Shown: positions 37,694 to 51,717 of the stretch, in pieces
Layout of the letters: each line of letters opens with the position of its first letter
Numbering within the stretch: the stretch's first letter is position 1
Origin: Solea solea
Lineage: Eukaryota; Chordata; Actinopteri; Pleuronectiformes; Soleidae
NCBI RefSeq assembly: GCF_958295425.1
Contig: NW_026704082.1
Coordinates: 236,501-300,500, forward strand
Direction: 5' to 3'
DNA: 64,000 nt
Program-made: the position numbers and the translations under genes
The notes under the pieces: model-generated
Told to the model about the DNA's origin: nothing
Seen by the model: only the letters and a program-made list of their open reading frames with translations
The model's database searches: none

Positions 37694-40600
37694 GGGCGAG
37701 GAGAAAATTGAAAAAAATCAGAAAACAGCCGTATACTTGCTGAATGTGCACAAAACAGACACAAATAGAAAAACACATCCAAACAGTGAAATCATTGGAA
37801 AATCAAACACTGACGGCATATAACTATATCTTATAAGATGTTAACTTCATTTGTGAGGTTTATGTTATGGGACAGTAGAAAATTGATTAAAATCAGAAAA
37901 CAGTCGATACTTGCTGAATGTGCACAACAAAAGACACAAATAGAAAAACACATCCAAACAGTGAAATCATTGCAAAATCAAACACTGAGGGTACAGAAGT
38001 ATATCTTATAAGATGTTAACTTTATTTGTGAGGTTTATGTTATGGGACAGTAGAAAATTTAAAAAAATCAGAAAACAGCCGTATACTTGCTGAATGTGCA
38101 CAAAACAGACACAAATAGAAAAACACATCCAAACAGTGAAATCATTGCAAAATCAAACACTGACGGCATATAACTATATCTTATAAGATGTTAACTTTAT
38201 TTGTGAGGTTTATGTTATGGGACAGTAGAAAATTGAAAAAAATCAGAAAACAGCCGTATACTTGCTGAATGTGCACAAAAACAGACACAAATAGAAAAAC
38301 ACATCCAAACAGTGAAATCATTGCAAAATCAAACACTGAGGTTACAGAAGTATATCTTATAAGATGTTAACTTTATTTGTGAGGTTTGTTATGGGACAGT
38401 AGAAAATTGAAAACAATCAGAAAACAGCCGTATACTTGCTGAATGTGCACAAAACAGACACAAATAGAAAAACACATCCAAACAGTGAAATCATTGCAAA
38501 ATCAAACACTGAGGGTACAGAAGTATATCTTATAAGATGTTAACTTTATTTGTGAGGTTTATGTTATGGGACAGTAGAAAATTGAAAAAAATCAGAAAAC
38601 AGCCGTATACTTGCTGAATGTGCACAAAAACAGACACAAATAGAAAAACACATCCAAACAGTGAAATCATTGCAAAATCAAACACTGAGGTTACAGAAGT
38701 ATATCTTATAAGATGTTAACTTTATTTGTGAGGTTTGTTATGGGACAGTAGAAAATTGAAAACAATCAGAAAACAGCCGTATACTTGCTGAATGTGCACA
38801 AAACAGACACAAATAGAAAAACACATCCAAACAGTGAAATCATTGCAAAATCAAACACTGAAGGCATATAACTATATCTTACAAGATTTTAACTTTATTT
38901 GTGAGGTTTATGTTATGGGACAGTAGAAAATTGAAAAAAATCAGAAAACAGCCGTATACTTGCTGAATGTGCACAAAAACAGACACAAATAGAAAAACAC
39001 ATCCAAACAGTGAAATCATTGCAAAATCAAACACTGAGGTTACAGAAGTATATCTTATAAGATTTTAACTTTATTTGTGAGGTTTATGTTATGGGACAGT
39101 AGAAAATTGAAAAAAATCAGAAAACAGCCGTATACTTGCTGAATGTGCACAAAACAGACACAAATAGAAAAACACATCCAAACAGTGAAATCATTGCAAA
39201 ATCAAACACTGAGGTTACAGAAGTATATCTTATAAGATGTTAACTTTATTTGTGAGGTTTATGTTATGGGACAGTAGAAAATTGAAAAAAATCAGAAAAC
39301 AGCCGTATACTTGCTGAATGTGCACAAAAACAGACACAAATAGAAAAACACATCCAAACAGTGAAATCATTGCAAAATCAAACACTGAGGTTACAGAAGT
39401 ATATCTTATAAGATTTTAACTTTATTTGTGAGGTTTATGTTATGGGACAGTAGAAAATTGAAAAAAATCAGAAAACAGCCGTATACTTGCTGAATGTGCA
39501 CAAAACAGACACAAATAGAAAAACACATCCAAACAGTGAAATCATTGCAAAATCAAACACTGACGGCATATAACTATATCTTATAAGATGTTAACTTTAT
39601 TTGTGAGGTTTATGTTATGGGACAGTAGAAAATTGAAAAAAATCAGAAAACAGCCGTATACTTGCTGAATGTGCACAAAAACAGACACAAATAGAAAAAC
39701 ACATCCAAACAGTGAAATCATTGCAAAATCAAACACTGAGGTTACAGAAGTATATCTTATAAGATGTTAACTTTATTTGTGAGGTTTGTTATGGGACAGT
39801 AGAAAATTGAAAACAATCAGAAAACAGCCGTATACTTGCTGAATGTGCACAAAACAGACACAAATAGAAAAACACATCCAAACAGTGAAATCATTGCAAA
39901 ATCAAACACTGAAGGCATATAACTATATCTTACAAGATTTTAACTTTATTTGTGAGGTTTATGTTATGGGACAGTAGAAAATTGAAAAAAATCAGAAAAC
40001 AGCCGTATACTTGCTGAATGTGCACAAAAACAGACACAAATAGAAAAACACATCCAAACAGTGAAATCATTGCAAAATCAAACACTGAGGTTACAGAAGT
40101 ATATCTTATAAGATTTTAACTTTATTTGTGAGGTTTATGTTATGGGACAGTAGAAAATTGAAAAAAATCAGAAAACAGCCGTATACTTGCTGAATGTGCA
40201 CAAAACAGACACAAATAGAAAAACACATCCAAACAGTGAAATCATTGCAAAATCAAACACTGACGGCATATAACTATATCTTATAAGATGTTAACTTTAT
40301 TTGTGAGGTTTATGTTTTGGGACAGTAGAAAATTGAAAAAAATCAGAAAACAGCCGTATACTTGCTGAATGTGCACAAAAACAGACACAAATAGAAAAAC
40401 ACATCCAAACAGTGAAATCATTGCAAAATCAAACACTGAGGTTACAGAAGTATATCTTATAAGATGTTAACTTTATTTGTGAGGTTTGTTATGGGACAGT
40501 AGAAAATTGAAAACAATCAGAAAACAGCCGTATACTTGCTGAATGTGCACAAAAACAGACACAAATAGAAAAACACATCCAAACAGTGAAATCATTGCAA

Positions 40601-41195
40601 AATCAAACACTGAGGTTACAGAAGTATATCTTATAAGATGTTAACTTTATTTGTGAGGTTTATGTTATGGGCGAGGAGAAAATTGAAAACAATCAGAAAA
40701 CAGCCGTATACTTGCTGAATGTGCACAAAACAGACACAAATAGAAAAACACATCCAAACAGTGAAATCATTGCAAAATCAAACACTGAAGGCATATAACT
40801 ATATCTCATAAGATTTTAACTTTATTTGTGAGGTTTATGTTATGGGACAGTAGAAAATTGAAAAAAACCAGAAAACAGCCGTATACTTGCTGAATTCGCA
40901 CAAAAACAGACAAAAATAGAAAAACACATCCAAACAGTAAAATCATTGCAAAATCAAACACTGAAGGCATATAACTATATCTTATAAGATGTTTACTTTA
41001 TTTGTGAGGTTTATGTTATGCAACAGTAGAAAATTGAAAAAAATCAGAAAACAGCCGTATACTTGCTGAATGTGCACAAAAACAGACACAAATAGAAAAA
41101 CACATCCAAACAGTGAAATCATTGCAAAATCAAACACTGAGGTTACAGAAGTATATCTTAAAAGATAATAACTTTATTTGTGAGGTTTATGTTAT
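37694..41195 (+). repeat. Central HOR, copy 3 (20 monomers, 3,502 bp)
   Basis: It begins with C + z/ttcattt, then D, T and the same order as copy 1, including the G v monomer missing from copy 2. The ttttggg tail is kept (ggg at 40319, 3,678 bp after copy 2). After K v it carries the C/ctcataag, aaaccag/ttcgcac and gcaacag monomers and then continues into the full seven-monomer C module. Both copies 2 and 3 have aaaacaatc in the C monomer that starts this module (36991 and 40669). Confidence 0.8.
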
Positions 41196-41899
41196 GGGAC
41201 AGTAGAAAATTGAAAAAAATCAGAAAACAGCCGTATACTTGCTGAATGTCCACAAACACAGACACACATAGAAAAACACATCCAAACAGTGAAATCATTG
41301 CAAAATCAAACACTGAAGGCATATAACTATATCTTATAAGATTTTAACTTTATTTGTGAGGTTTATGTTATGGGACAGTAGAAAATTCAAAAGAATCAGA
41401 AAACAGCCGTATACTTGCTGAATGCGCACAAAAACAGACACAAATAGAAAAACACATCCAAACAGTGAAATCATTGCAAAATCAAACACTGAGAGTACAG
41501 AAGTATATCTTATAAGATGTTAACTTTATTTGTGAGGTTTATGTTATGCGACAGTAGAAAATTGAAAAAAATCAGAAAACAGCCGTATACTTGCTGAATG
41601 TGCACAAAAACAGACACAAATAGAAAAACACATCCAAACAGTGAAATCATTGCAAAATCAAACACTGAAGGCATATAACTATATCTTATAATATTTTAAC
41701 TTTATTTGTGAGGTTTATGTTATGGGACAGTAGAAAATTTAAAAAAATCAGAAAACAGCCGTATACTTGCTGAATGTGCACAAAAAAAGACACAAATAGA
41801 AAAACACATCCAAACAGTGAAATCATTGCAAAATCAAACACTGAGGGTAAATAACTATATCTTATAAGATGTTAACTTTATTTGTGAGGTTTATGTTAT
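40669..41899 (+). repeat. Seven-monomer C module, copy at 40.7 kb
   Basis: Order and diagnostic changes: C head with ctcataag tail; aaaccag + ttcgcac + cagtaaaatc + gtttac; gcaacag head with aaaagataataac; gtccacaaacacag; R with gcgcac and gagagtacag; gcgacag head with ataatatttt; T with caaaaaaagacac and gagggtaaataac. This combination is unlike the surrounding G/K monomers and recurs as a unit. The first three monomers also occur alone at 36991-37517. Confidence 0.8.
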
Positions 41900-42249
41900 G
41901 GGACAGTAGAAAATTGAAAAAAATCAGAAAACAGCCGTATACTTGCTGAATGTGCACAAAAACAGACACAAATAGAAAAACACATCCAAACAGTGAAATC
42001 ATTGCAAAATCAAACACTGAGGTTACAGAAGTATATCTTATAAGATGTTAACTTTATTTGTGAGGTTTGTTATGGGACAGTAGAAAATTGAAAACAATCA
42101 GAAAACAGCCGTATACTTGCTGAATGTGCACAAAAACAGACACAAATAGAAAAACACATCCAAACAGTGAAATCATTGCAAAATCAAACACTGAGGTTAC
42201 AGAAGTATATCTTATAAGATGTTAACTTTATTTGTGAGGTTTATGTTAT

Positions 42250-42425
42250 GGGCGAGGAGAAAATTGAAAAAAATCAGAAAACAGCCGTATACTTGCTGAA
42301 TGTGCACAACAAAAGACACAAATAGAAAAACACATCCAAACAGTGAAATCATTGCAAAATCAAACACTGAGGGTACAGAAGTATATCTTATAAGATGTTA
42401 ACTTTATTTGTGAGGTTTATGTTAT
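42250..42425 (+). repeat. C/D hybrid monomer (four copies)
   Basis: The left part is C type (gggcgaggag, gaaaaaaatc, cagccgtatac) and the right part is D type (caacaaaagacac, gagggtacag), followed as D usually is by a T z monomer. Further copies are at 43477-43652, 48391-48566 and 51718-51893. In copies 2 and 3 of the central HOR the order is C, D, T; here it is hybrid, T. That fits loss of one monomer by recombination between about bases 41 and 58. Confidence 0.75.
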
Positions 42426-43476
42426 GGGACAGTAGAAAATTTAAAAAAATCAGAAAACAGCCGTATACTTGCTGAATGTGCACAAAACAGACACAAATAG
42501 AAAAACACATCCAAACAGTGAAATCATTGCAAAATCAAACACTGACGGCATATAACTATATCTTATAAGATGTTAACTTTATTTGTGAGGTTTATGTTAT
42601 GGGACAGTAGAAAATTGAAAAAAATCAGAAAACAGCTGTATACTTGCTGAATGTGCACAAAAACAGACACAAATAGAAAAACACATCCAAACAGTGAAAT
42701 CATTGCAAAATCAAACACTGAGGTTACAGAAGTATATCTTATAAGATGTTAACTTTATTTGTGAGGTTTGTTATGGGACAGTAGAAAATTGAAAACAATC
42801 AGAAAACAGCCGTATACTTGCTGAATGTGCACAAAAACAGACACAAATAGAAAAATACATCCAAACAGTGAAATCATTGCAAAATCAAACACTGACGGCA
42901 TATAACTATATCTTATAAGATGTTAACTTTATTTGTGAGGTTTATGTTATGGGACAGTAGAAAATTGAAAAAAATCAGAAAACAGCCGTATACTTGCTGA
43001 ATGTGCACAAAAACAGACACAAATAGAAAAACACATCCAAACAGTGAAATCATTGCAAAATCAAACACTGAGGGTAAATAACTATATCTTATAAGATGTT
43101 AACTTTATTTGTGAGGTTTATGTTATGGGACAGTAGAAAATTGAAAAAAATCAGAAAACAGCCGTATACTTGCTGAATGTGCACAAAAACAGACACAAAT
43201 AGAAAAACACATCCAAACAGTGAAATCATTGCAAAATCAAACACTGAGGTTACAGAAGTATATCTTATAAGATGTTAACTTTATTTGTGAGGTTTGTTAT
43301 GGGACAGTAGAAAATTGAAAACAATCAGAAAACAGCCGTATACTTGCTGAATGTGCACAAAAACAGACACAAATAGAAAAACACATCCAAACAGTGAAAT
43401 CATTGCAAAATCAAACACTGAGGTTACAGAAGTATATCTTATAAGATGTTAACTTTATTTGTGAGGTTTATGTTAT
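42250..43476 (+). repeat. Seven-monomer (1,227-bp) HOR, copy 1
   Basis: Order: C/D hybrid w; T z; G v with agctgtatac and deleted tail; K z with gaaaaatac; G with gagggtaaataac; G v (deleted tail); K v. The next C starts exactly 1,227 bp later at 43477, and the first four monomers are repeated with the same private changes (agctgtatac at 42634 and 43861). Confidence 0.78.
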
Positions 43477-44177
43477 GGGCGAGGAGAAAATTGAAAAAAA
43501 TCAGAAAACAGCCGTATACTTGCTGAATGTGCACAACAAAAGACACAAATAGAAAAACACATCCAAACAGTGAAATCATTGCAAAATCAAACACTGAGGG
43601 TACAGAAGTATATCTTATAAGATGTTAACTTTATTTGTGAGGTTTATGTTATGGGACAGTAGAAAATTTAAAAAAATCAGAAAACAGCCGTATACTTGCT
43701 GAATGTGCACAAAACAGACACAAATAGAAAAACACATCCAAACAGTGAAATCATTGCAAAATCAAACACTGACGGCATATAACTATATCTTATAAGATGT
43801 TAACTTTATTTGTGAGGTTTATGTTATGGGACAGTAGAAAATTGAAAAAAATCAGAAAACAGCTGTATACTTGCTGAATGTGCACAAAAACAGACACAAA
43901 TAGAAAAACACATCCAAACAGTGAAATCATTGCAAAATCAAACACTGAGGTTACAGAAGTATATCTTATAAGATGTTAACTTTATTTGTGAGGTTTGTTA
44001 TGGGACAGTAGAAAATTGAAAACAATCAGAAAACAGCCGTATACTTGCTGAATGTGCACAAAAACAGACACAAATAGAAAAATACATCCAAACAGTGAAA
44101 TCATTGCAAAATCAAACACTGACGGCATATAACTATATCTTATAAGATGTTAACTTTATTTGTGAGGTTTATGTTAT
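43477..44177 (+). repeat. Seven-monomer HOR, truncated copy 2 (four monomers)
   Basis: C/D hybrid, T z, G v with agctgtatac, K z with gaaaaatac, as in 42250-42949. The fifth monomer is then a plain v/gattttaac type instead of gagggtaaataac, so the repeat breaks off near 44178 and passes into the same block order seen after 24383. Confidence 0.72.
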
Positions 44178-45927
44178 GGGACAGTAGAAAATTGAAAAAA
44201 ATCAGAAAACAGCCGTATACTTGCTGAATGTGCACAAAAACAGACACAAATAGAAAAACACATCCAAACAGTGAAATCATTGCAAAATCAAACACTGAGG
44301 TTACAGAAGTATATCTTATAAGATTTTAACTTTATTTGTGAGGTTTATGTTATGGGACAGTAGAAAATTGAAAAAAATCAGAAAACAGCCGTATACTTGC
44401 TGAATGTGCACAAAACAGACACAAATAGAAAAACACATCCAAACAGTGAAATCATTGCAAAATCAAACACTGACGGCATATAACTATATCTTATAAGATG
44501 TTAACTTTATTTGTGAGGTTTATGTTATGGGACAGTAGAAAATTGAAAAAAATCAGAAAACAGCCGTATACTTGCTGAATGTGCACAAAAACAGACACAA
44601 ATAGAAAAACACATCCAAACAGTGAAATCATTGCAAAATCAAACACTGAGGTTACAGAAGTATATCTTATAAGATGTTAACTTTATTTGTGAGGTTTGTT
44701 ATGGGACAGTAGAAAATTGAAAACAATCAGAAAACAGCCGTATACTTGCTGAATGTGCACAAAACAGACACAAATAGAAAAACACATCCAAACAGTGAAA
44801 TCATTGCAAAATCAAACACTGAAGGCATATAACTATATCTTACAAGATTTTAACTTTATTTGTGAGGTTTATGTTATGGGACAGTAGAAAATTGAAAAAA
44901 ATCAGAAAACAGCCGTATACTTGCTGAATGTGCACAAAAACAGACACAAATAGAAAAACACATCCAAACAGTGAAATCATTGCAAAATCAAACACTGAGG
45001 TTACAGAAGTATATCTTATAAGATGTTAACTTTATTTGTGAGGTTTGTTATGGGACAGTAGAAAATTGAAAACAATCAGAAAACAGCCGTATACTTGCTG
45101 AATGTGCACAAAACAGACACAAATAGAAAAACACATCCAAACAGTGAAATCATTGCAAAATCAAACACTGAAGGCATATAACTATATCTTACAAGATTTT
45201 AACTTTATTTGTGAGGTTTATGTTATGGGACAGTAGAAAATTGAAAAAAATCAGAAAACAGCCGTATACTTGCTGAATGTGCACAAAAACAGACACAAAT
45301 AGAAAAACACATCCAAACAGTGAAATCATTGCAAAATCAAACACTGAGGTTACAGAAGTATATCTTATAAGATTTTAACTTTATTTGTGAGGTTTATGTT
45401 ATGGGACAGTAGAAAATTGAAAAAAATCAGAAAACAGCCGTATACTTGCTGAATGTGCACAAAACAGACACAAATAGAAAAACACATCCAAACAGTGAAA
45501 TCATTGCAAAATCAAACACTGACGGCATATAACTATATCTTATAAGATGTTAACTTTATTTGTGAGGTTTATGTTATGGGACAGTAGAAAATTGAAAAAA
45601 ATCAGAAAACAGCCGTATACTTGCTGAATGTGCACAAAAACAGACACAAATAGAAAAACACATCCAAACAGTGAAATCATTGCAAAATCAAACACTGAGG
45701 TTACAGAAGTATATCTTATAAGATGTTAACTTTATTTGTGAGGTTTGTTATGGGACAGTAGAAAATTGAAAACAATCAGAAAACAGCCGTATACTTGCTG
45801 AATGTGCACAAAAACAGACACAAATAGAAAAACACATCCAAACAGTGAAATCATTGCAAAATCAAACACTGAGGTTACAGAAGTATATCTTATAAGATGT
45901 TAACTTTATTTGTGAGGTTTATGTTAT

Positions 45928-47163
45928 GGGCGAGGAGAAAATTGAAAAAAATCAGAAAACAGCCGTATACTTGCTGAATGTGCACAAAACAGACACAAAT
46001 AGAAAAACACATCCAAACAGTGAAATCATTGCAAAATCAAACACTGAAGGCATATAACTATATCTCATAAGATTTTAACTTTATTTGTGAGGTTTATGTT
46101 ATGGGACAGTAGAAAATTGAAAAAAACCAGAAAACAGCCGTATACTTGCTGAATTCGCACAAAAACAGACAAAAATAGAAAAACACATCCAAACAGTAAA
46201 ATCATTGCAAAATCAAACACTGAAGGCATATAACTATATCTTATAAGATGTTTACTTTATTTGTGAGGTTTATGTTATGCAACAGTAGAAAATTGAAAAA
46301 AATCAGAAAACAGCCGTATACTTGCTGAATGTGCACAAAAACAGACACAAATAGAAAAACACATCCAAACAGTGAAATCATTGCAAAATCAAACACTGAG
46401 GTTACAGAAGTATATCTTAAAAGATAATAACTTTATTTGTGAGGTTTATGTTATGGGACAGTAGAAAATTGAAAAACTCAGAAAACAGCCGTATACTTGC
46501 TGAATGTCCACAAACACAGACACACATAGAAAAACACATCCAAACAGTGAAATCATTGCAAAATCAAACACTGAAGGCATATAACTATATCTTATAAGAT
46601 TTTAACTTTATTTGTGAGGTTTATGTTATGGGACAGTAGAAAATTCAAAAGAATCAGAAAACAGCCGTATACTTGCTGAATGCGCACAAAAACAGACACA
46701 AATAGAAAAACACATCCAAACAGTGAAATCATTGCAAAATCAAACACTGAGAGTACAGAAGTATATCTTATAATATGTTAACTTTATTTGTGAGGTTTAT
46801 GTTATGCGACAGTAGAAAATTGAAAAAAATCAGAAAACAGCCGTATACTTGCTGAATGTGCACAAAAACAGACACAAATAGAAAAACACATCCAAACAGT
46901 GAAATCATTGCAAAATCAAACACTGAAGGCATATAACTATATCTTATAATATTTTAACTTTATTTGTGAGGTTTATGTTATGGGACAGTAGAAAATTTAA
47001 AAAAATCAGAAAACAGCCGTATACTTGCTGAATGTGCACAAAAAAAGACACAAATAGAAAAACACATCCAAACAGTGAAATCATTGCAAAATCAAACACT
47101 GAGGTTACAGAAGTATATAACTATATCTTATAAGATGTTAACTTTATTTGTGAGGTTTGTTAT
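45928..47163 (+). repeat. Seven-monomer C module, copy at 45.9 kb
   Basis: Same seven monomers as at 40669; the gcaacag landmark is offset by 5,259 bp. The fourth monomer has a private deletion (gaaaaactcag instead of gaaaaaaatcag). The fifth has ataatatg where the 41-kb copy has ataagatg. The seventh monomer is chimeric and 182 bp long (see the entry at 46982). Confidence 0.8.
46982..47163 (+). repeat. Chimeric 182-bp monomer with both variable segments
   Basis: T head with caaaaaaagacac, then gaggttacagaag followed by tatataactatatc. The v segment is joined to the end of a z/y-like segment instead of replacing it, which adds eight bases, and the tail is the 2-bp-deleted form. The equivalent monomers at about 41724 and 56452 have gagggtaaataac. 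The joint lies in a shared tata. Confidence 0.75.
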
Positions 47164-48390
47164 GGGACAGTAGAAAATTGAAAACAATCAGAAAACAGCC
47201 GTATACTTGCTGAATGTGCACAAAACAGACACAAATAGAAAAACACATCCAAACAGTGAAATCATTGCAAAATCAAACACTGAAGGCATATAACTATATC
47301 TTACAAGATTTTAACTTTATTTGTGAGGTTTATGTTATGGGACAGTAGAAAATTGAAAAAAATCAGAAAACAGCCGTATACTTGCTGAATGTGCACAAAA
47401 ACAGACACAAATAGAAAAACACATCCAAACAGTGAAATCATTGCAAAATCAAACACTGAGGTTACAGAAGTATATCTTATAAGATTTTAACTTTATTTGT
47501 GAGGTTTATGTTATGGGACAGTAGAAAATTGAAAAAAATCAGAAAACAGCCGTATACTTGCTGAATGTGCACAAAACAGACACAAATAGAAAAACACATC
47601 CAAACAGTGAAATCATTGCAAAATCAAACACTGAGGTTACAGAAGTATATCTTATAAGATGTTAACTTTATTTGTGAGGTTTATGTTATGGGACAGTAGA
47701 AAATTGAAAAAAATCAGAAAACAGCCGTATACTTGCTGAATGTGCACAAAAACAGACACAAATAGAAAAACACATCCAAACAGTGAAATCATTGCAAAAT
47801 CAAACACTGAGGTTACAGAAGTATATCTTATAAGATTTTAACTTTATTTGTGAGGTTTATGTTATGGGACAGTAGAAAATTGAAAAAAATCAGAAAACAG
47901 CCGTATACTTGCTGAATGTGCACAAAACAGACACAAATAGAAAAACACATCCAAACAGTGAAATCATTGCAAAATCAAACACTGACGGCATATAACTATA
48001 TCTTATAAGATGTTAACTTTATTTGTGAGGTTTATGTTATGGGACAGTAGAAAATTGAAAAAAATCAGAAAACAGCCGTATACTTGCTGAATGTGCACAA
48101 AAACAGACACAAATAGAAAAACACATCCAAACAGTGAAATCATTGCAAAATCAAACACTGAGGTTACAGAAGTATATCTTATAAGATGTTAACTTTATTT
48201 GTGAGGTTTGTTATGGGACAGTAGAAAATTGAAAACAATCAGAAAACAGCCGTATACTTGCTGAATGTGCACAAAAACAGACACAAATAGAAAAACACAT
48301 CCAAACAGTGAAATCATTGCAAAATCAAACACTGAGGTTACAGAAGTATATCTTATAAGATGTTAACTTTATTTGTGAGGTTTATGTTAT

Positions 48391-51300
48391 GGGCGAGGAG
48401 AAAATTGAAAAAAATCAGAAAACAGCCGTATACTTGCTGAATGTGCACAACAAAAGACACAAATAGAAAAACACATCCAAACAGTGAAATCATTGCAAAA
48501 TCAAACACTGAGGGTACAGAAGTATATCTTATAAGATGTTAACTTTATTTGTGAGGTTTATGTTATGGGACAGTAGAAAATTTAAAAAAATCAGAAAACA
48601 GCCGTATACTTGCTGAATGTGCACAAAACAGACACAAATAGAAAAACACATCCAAACAGTGAAATCATTGGAAAATCAAACACTGACGGCATATAACTAT
48701 ATCTTATAAGATGTTAACTTTATTTGTGAGGTTTATGTTATGGGACAGTAGAAAATTGAAAAAAATCAGAAAACAGCTGTATACTTGCTGAATGTGCACA
48801 AAAACAGACACAAATAGAAAAACACATCCAAACAGTGAAATCATTGCAAAATCAAACACTGAGGTTACAGAAGTATATCTTATAAGATGTTAACTTTATT
48901 TGTGAGGTTTGTTATGGGACAGTAGAAAATTGAAAACAATCAGAAAACAGCCGTATACTTGCTGAATGTGCACAAAAACAGACACAAATAGAAAAATACA
49001 TCCAAACAGTGAAATCATTGCAAAATCAAACACTGACGGCTTATAACTATATCTTATAAGATGTTAACTTTATTTGTGAGGTTTATGTTATGGGACAGTA
49101 GAAAATTGAAAAAAATCAGAAAACAGCCGTATACTTGCTGAATGTGCACAAAAACAGACACAAATAGAAAAACACATCCAAACAGTAAAATCATTGCAAA
49201 ATCAAACACTGAGGTTACAGAAGTATATCTTATAAGATTTTAACTTTATTTGTGAGGTTTATGTTATGGGACAGTAGAAAATTGAAAAAAATCAGAAAAC
49301 AGCCGTATACTTGCTGAATGTGCACAAAACAGACACAAATAGAAAAACACATCCAAACAGTGAAATCATTGCAAAATCAAACACTGAGGTTACAGAAGTA
49401 TATCTTATAAGATGTTAACTTTATTTGTGAGGTTTGTTATGGGACAGTAGAAAATTGAAAACAATCAGAAAACAGCCGTATACTTGCTGAATGTGCACAA
49501 AACAGACACAAATAGAAAAACACATCCAAACAGTGAAATCATTGCAAAATCAAACACTGAAGGCATATAACTATATCTTACAAGATTTTAACTTTATTTG
49601 TGAGGTTTATGTTATGGGACAGTAGAAAATTGAAAAAAATCAGAAAACAGCCGTATACTTGCTGAATGTGCACAAAAACAGACACAAATAGAAAAACACA
49701 TCCAAACAGTGAAATCATTGCAAAATCAAACACTGAGGTTACAGAAGTATATCTTATAAGATTTTAACTTTATTTGTGAGGTTTATGTTATGGGACAGTA
49801 GAAAATTGAAAAAAATCAGAAAACAGCCGTATACTTGCTGAATGTGCACAAAACAGACACAAATAGAAAAACACATCCAAACAGTGAAATCATTGCAAAA
49901 TCAAACACTGAGGTTACAGAAGTATATCTTATAAGATGTTAACTTTATTTGTGAGGTTTATGTTATGGGACAGTAGAAAATTGAAAAAAATCAGAAAACA
50001 GCCGTATACTTGCTGAATGTGCACAAAAACAGACACAAATAGAAAAACACATCCAAACAGTGAAATCATTGCAAAATCAAACACTGAGGTTACAGAAGTA
50101 TATCTTATAAGATGTTAACTTTATTTGTGAGGTTTGTTATGGGACAGTAGAAAATTGAAAACAATCAGAAAACAGCCGTATACTTGCTGAATGTGCACAA
50201 AACAGACACAAATAGAAAAACACATCCAAACAGTGAAATCATTGCAAAATCAAACACTGAAGGCATATAACTATATCTTACAAGATTTTAACTTTATTTG
50301 TGAGGTTTATGTTATGGGACAGTAGAAAATTGAAAAAAATCAGAAAACAGCCGTATACTTGCTGAATGTGCACAAAAACAGACACAAATAGAAAAACACA
50401 TCCAAACAGAGAAATCATTGCAAAATCAAACACTGAGGTTACAGAAGTATATCTTATAAGATTTTAACTTTATTTGTGAGGTTTATGTTATGGGACAGTA
50501 GAAAATTGAAAAAAATCAGAAAACAGCCGTATACTTGCTGAATGTGCACAAAACAGACACAAATAGAAAAACACATCCAAACAGTGAAATCATTGCAAAA
50601 TCAAACACTGACGGCATATAACTATATCTTATAAGATGTTAACTTTATTTGTGAGGTTTATGTTATGGGACAGTAGAAAATTGAAAAAAATCAGAAAACA
50701 GCCGTATACTTGCTGAATGTGCACAAAAACAGACACAAATAGAAAAACACATCCAAACAGTGAAATCATTGCAAAATCAAACACTGAGGTTACAGAAGTA
50801 TATCTTATAAGATGTTAACTTTATTTGTGAGGTTTGTTATGGGACAGTAGAAAATTGAAAACAATCAGAAAACAGCCGTATACTTGCTGAATGTGCACAA
50901 AAACAGACACAAATAGAAAAACACATCCAAACAGTGAAATCATTGCAAAATCAAACACTGAGGTTACAGAAGTATATCTTATAAGATGTTAACTTTATTT
51001 GTGAGGTTTATGTTATGGGCGAGGAGAAAATTGAAAAAAATCAGAAAACAGCCGTATACTTGCTGAATGTGCACAAAACAGACACAAATAGAAAAACACA
51101 TCCAAACAGTGAAATCATTGCAAAATCAAACACTGACGGCATATAACTATATCTTATAAGATGTTAACTTTATTTGTGAGGTTTATGTTATGGGACAGTA
51201 GAAAATTGAAAAAAATCAGAAAACAGCCGTATACTTGCTGAATGTGCACAACAAAAGACACAAATAGAAAAACACATCCAAACAGTGAAATCATTGCAAA

Positions 51301-51717
51301 ATCAAACACTGAGGGTAAATAACTATATCTTATAAGATGTTAACTTTATTTGTGAGGTTTATGTTATGGGACAGTAGAAAATTGAAAAAAATCAGAAAAC
51401 AGCCGTATACTTGCTGAATGTGCACAAAAACAGACACAAATAGAAAAACACATCCAAACAGTGAAATCATTGCAAAATCAAACACTGAGGTTACAGAAGT
51501 ATATCTTATAAGATGTTAACTTTATTTGTGAGGTTTGTTATGGGACAGTAGAAAATTGAAAACAATCAGAAAACAGCCGTATACTTGCTGAATGTGCACA
51601 AAAACAGACACAAATAGAAAAACACATCCAAACAGTGAAATCATTGCAAAATCAAACACTGAGGTTACAGAAGTATATCTTATAAGATGTTAACTTTATT
51701 TGTGAGGTTTATGTTAT
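48391..51717 (+). repeat. Late central HOR, copy 1 (19 monomers, 3,327 bp)
   Basis: It starts with the C/D hybrid, T z, G v with agctgtatac (48775), K z with gaaaaatac, and G v with cagtaaaatc (49183). It later carries a monomer with cagagaaatc (50407), a C z monomer (51017), a Q-spacer monomer with gagggtaaataac, and G v / K v before the next C at 51718. The agctgtatac and cagtaaaatc markers recur exactly 3,327 bp downstream. Confidence 0.78.
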
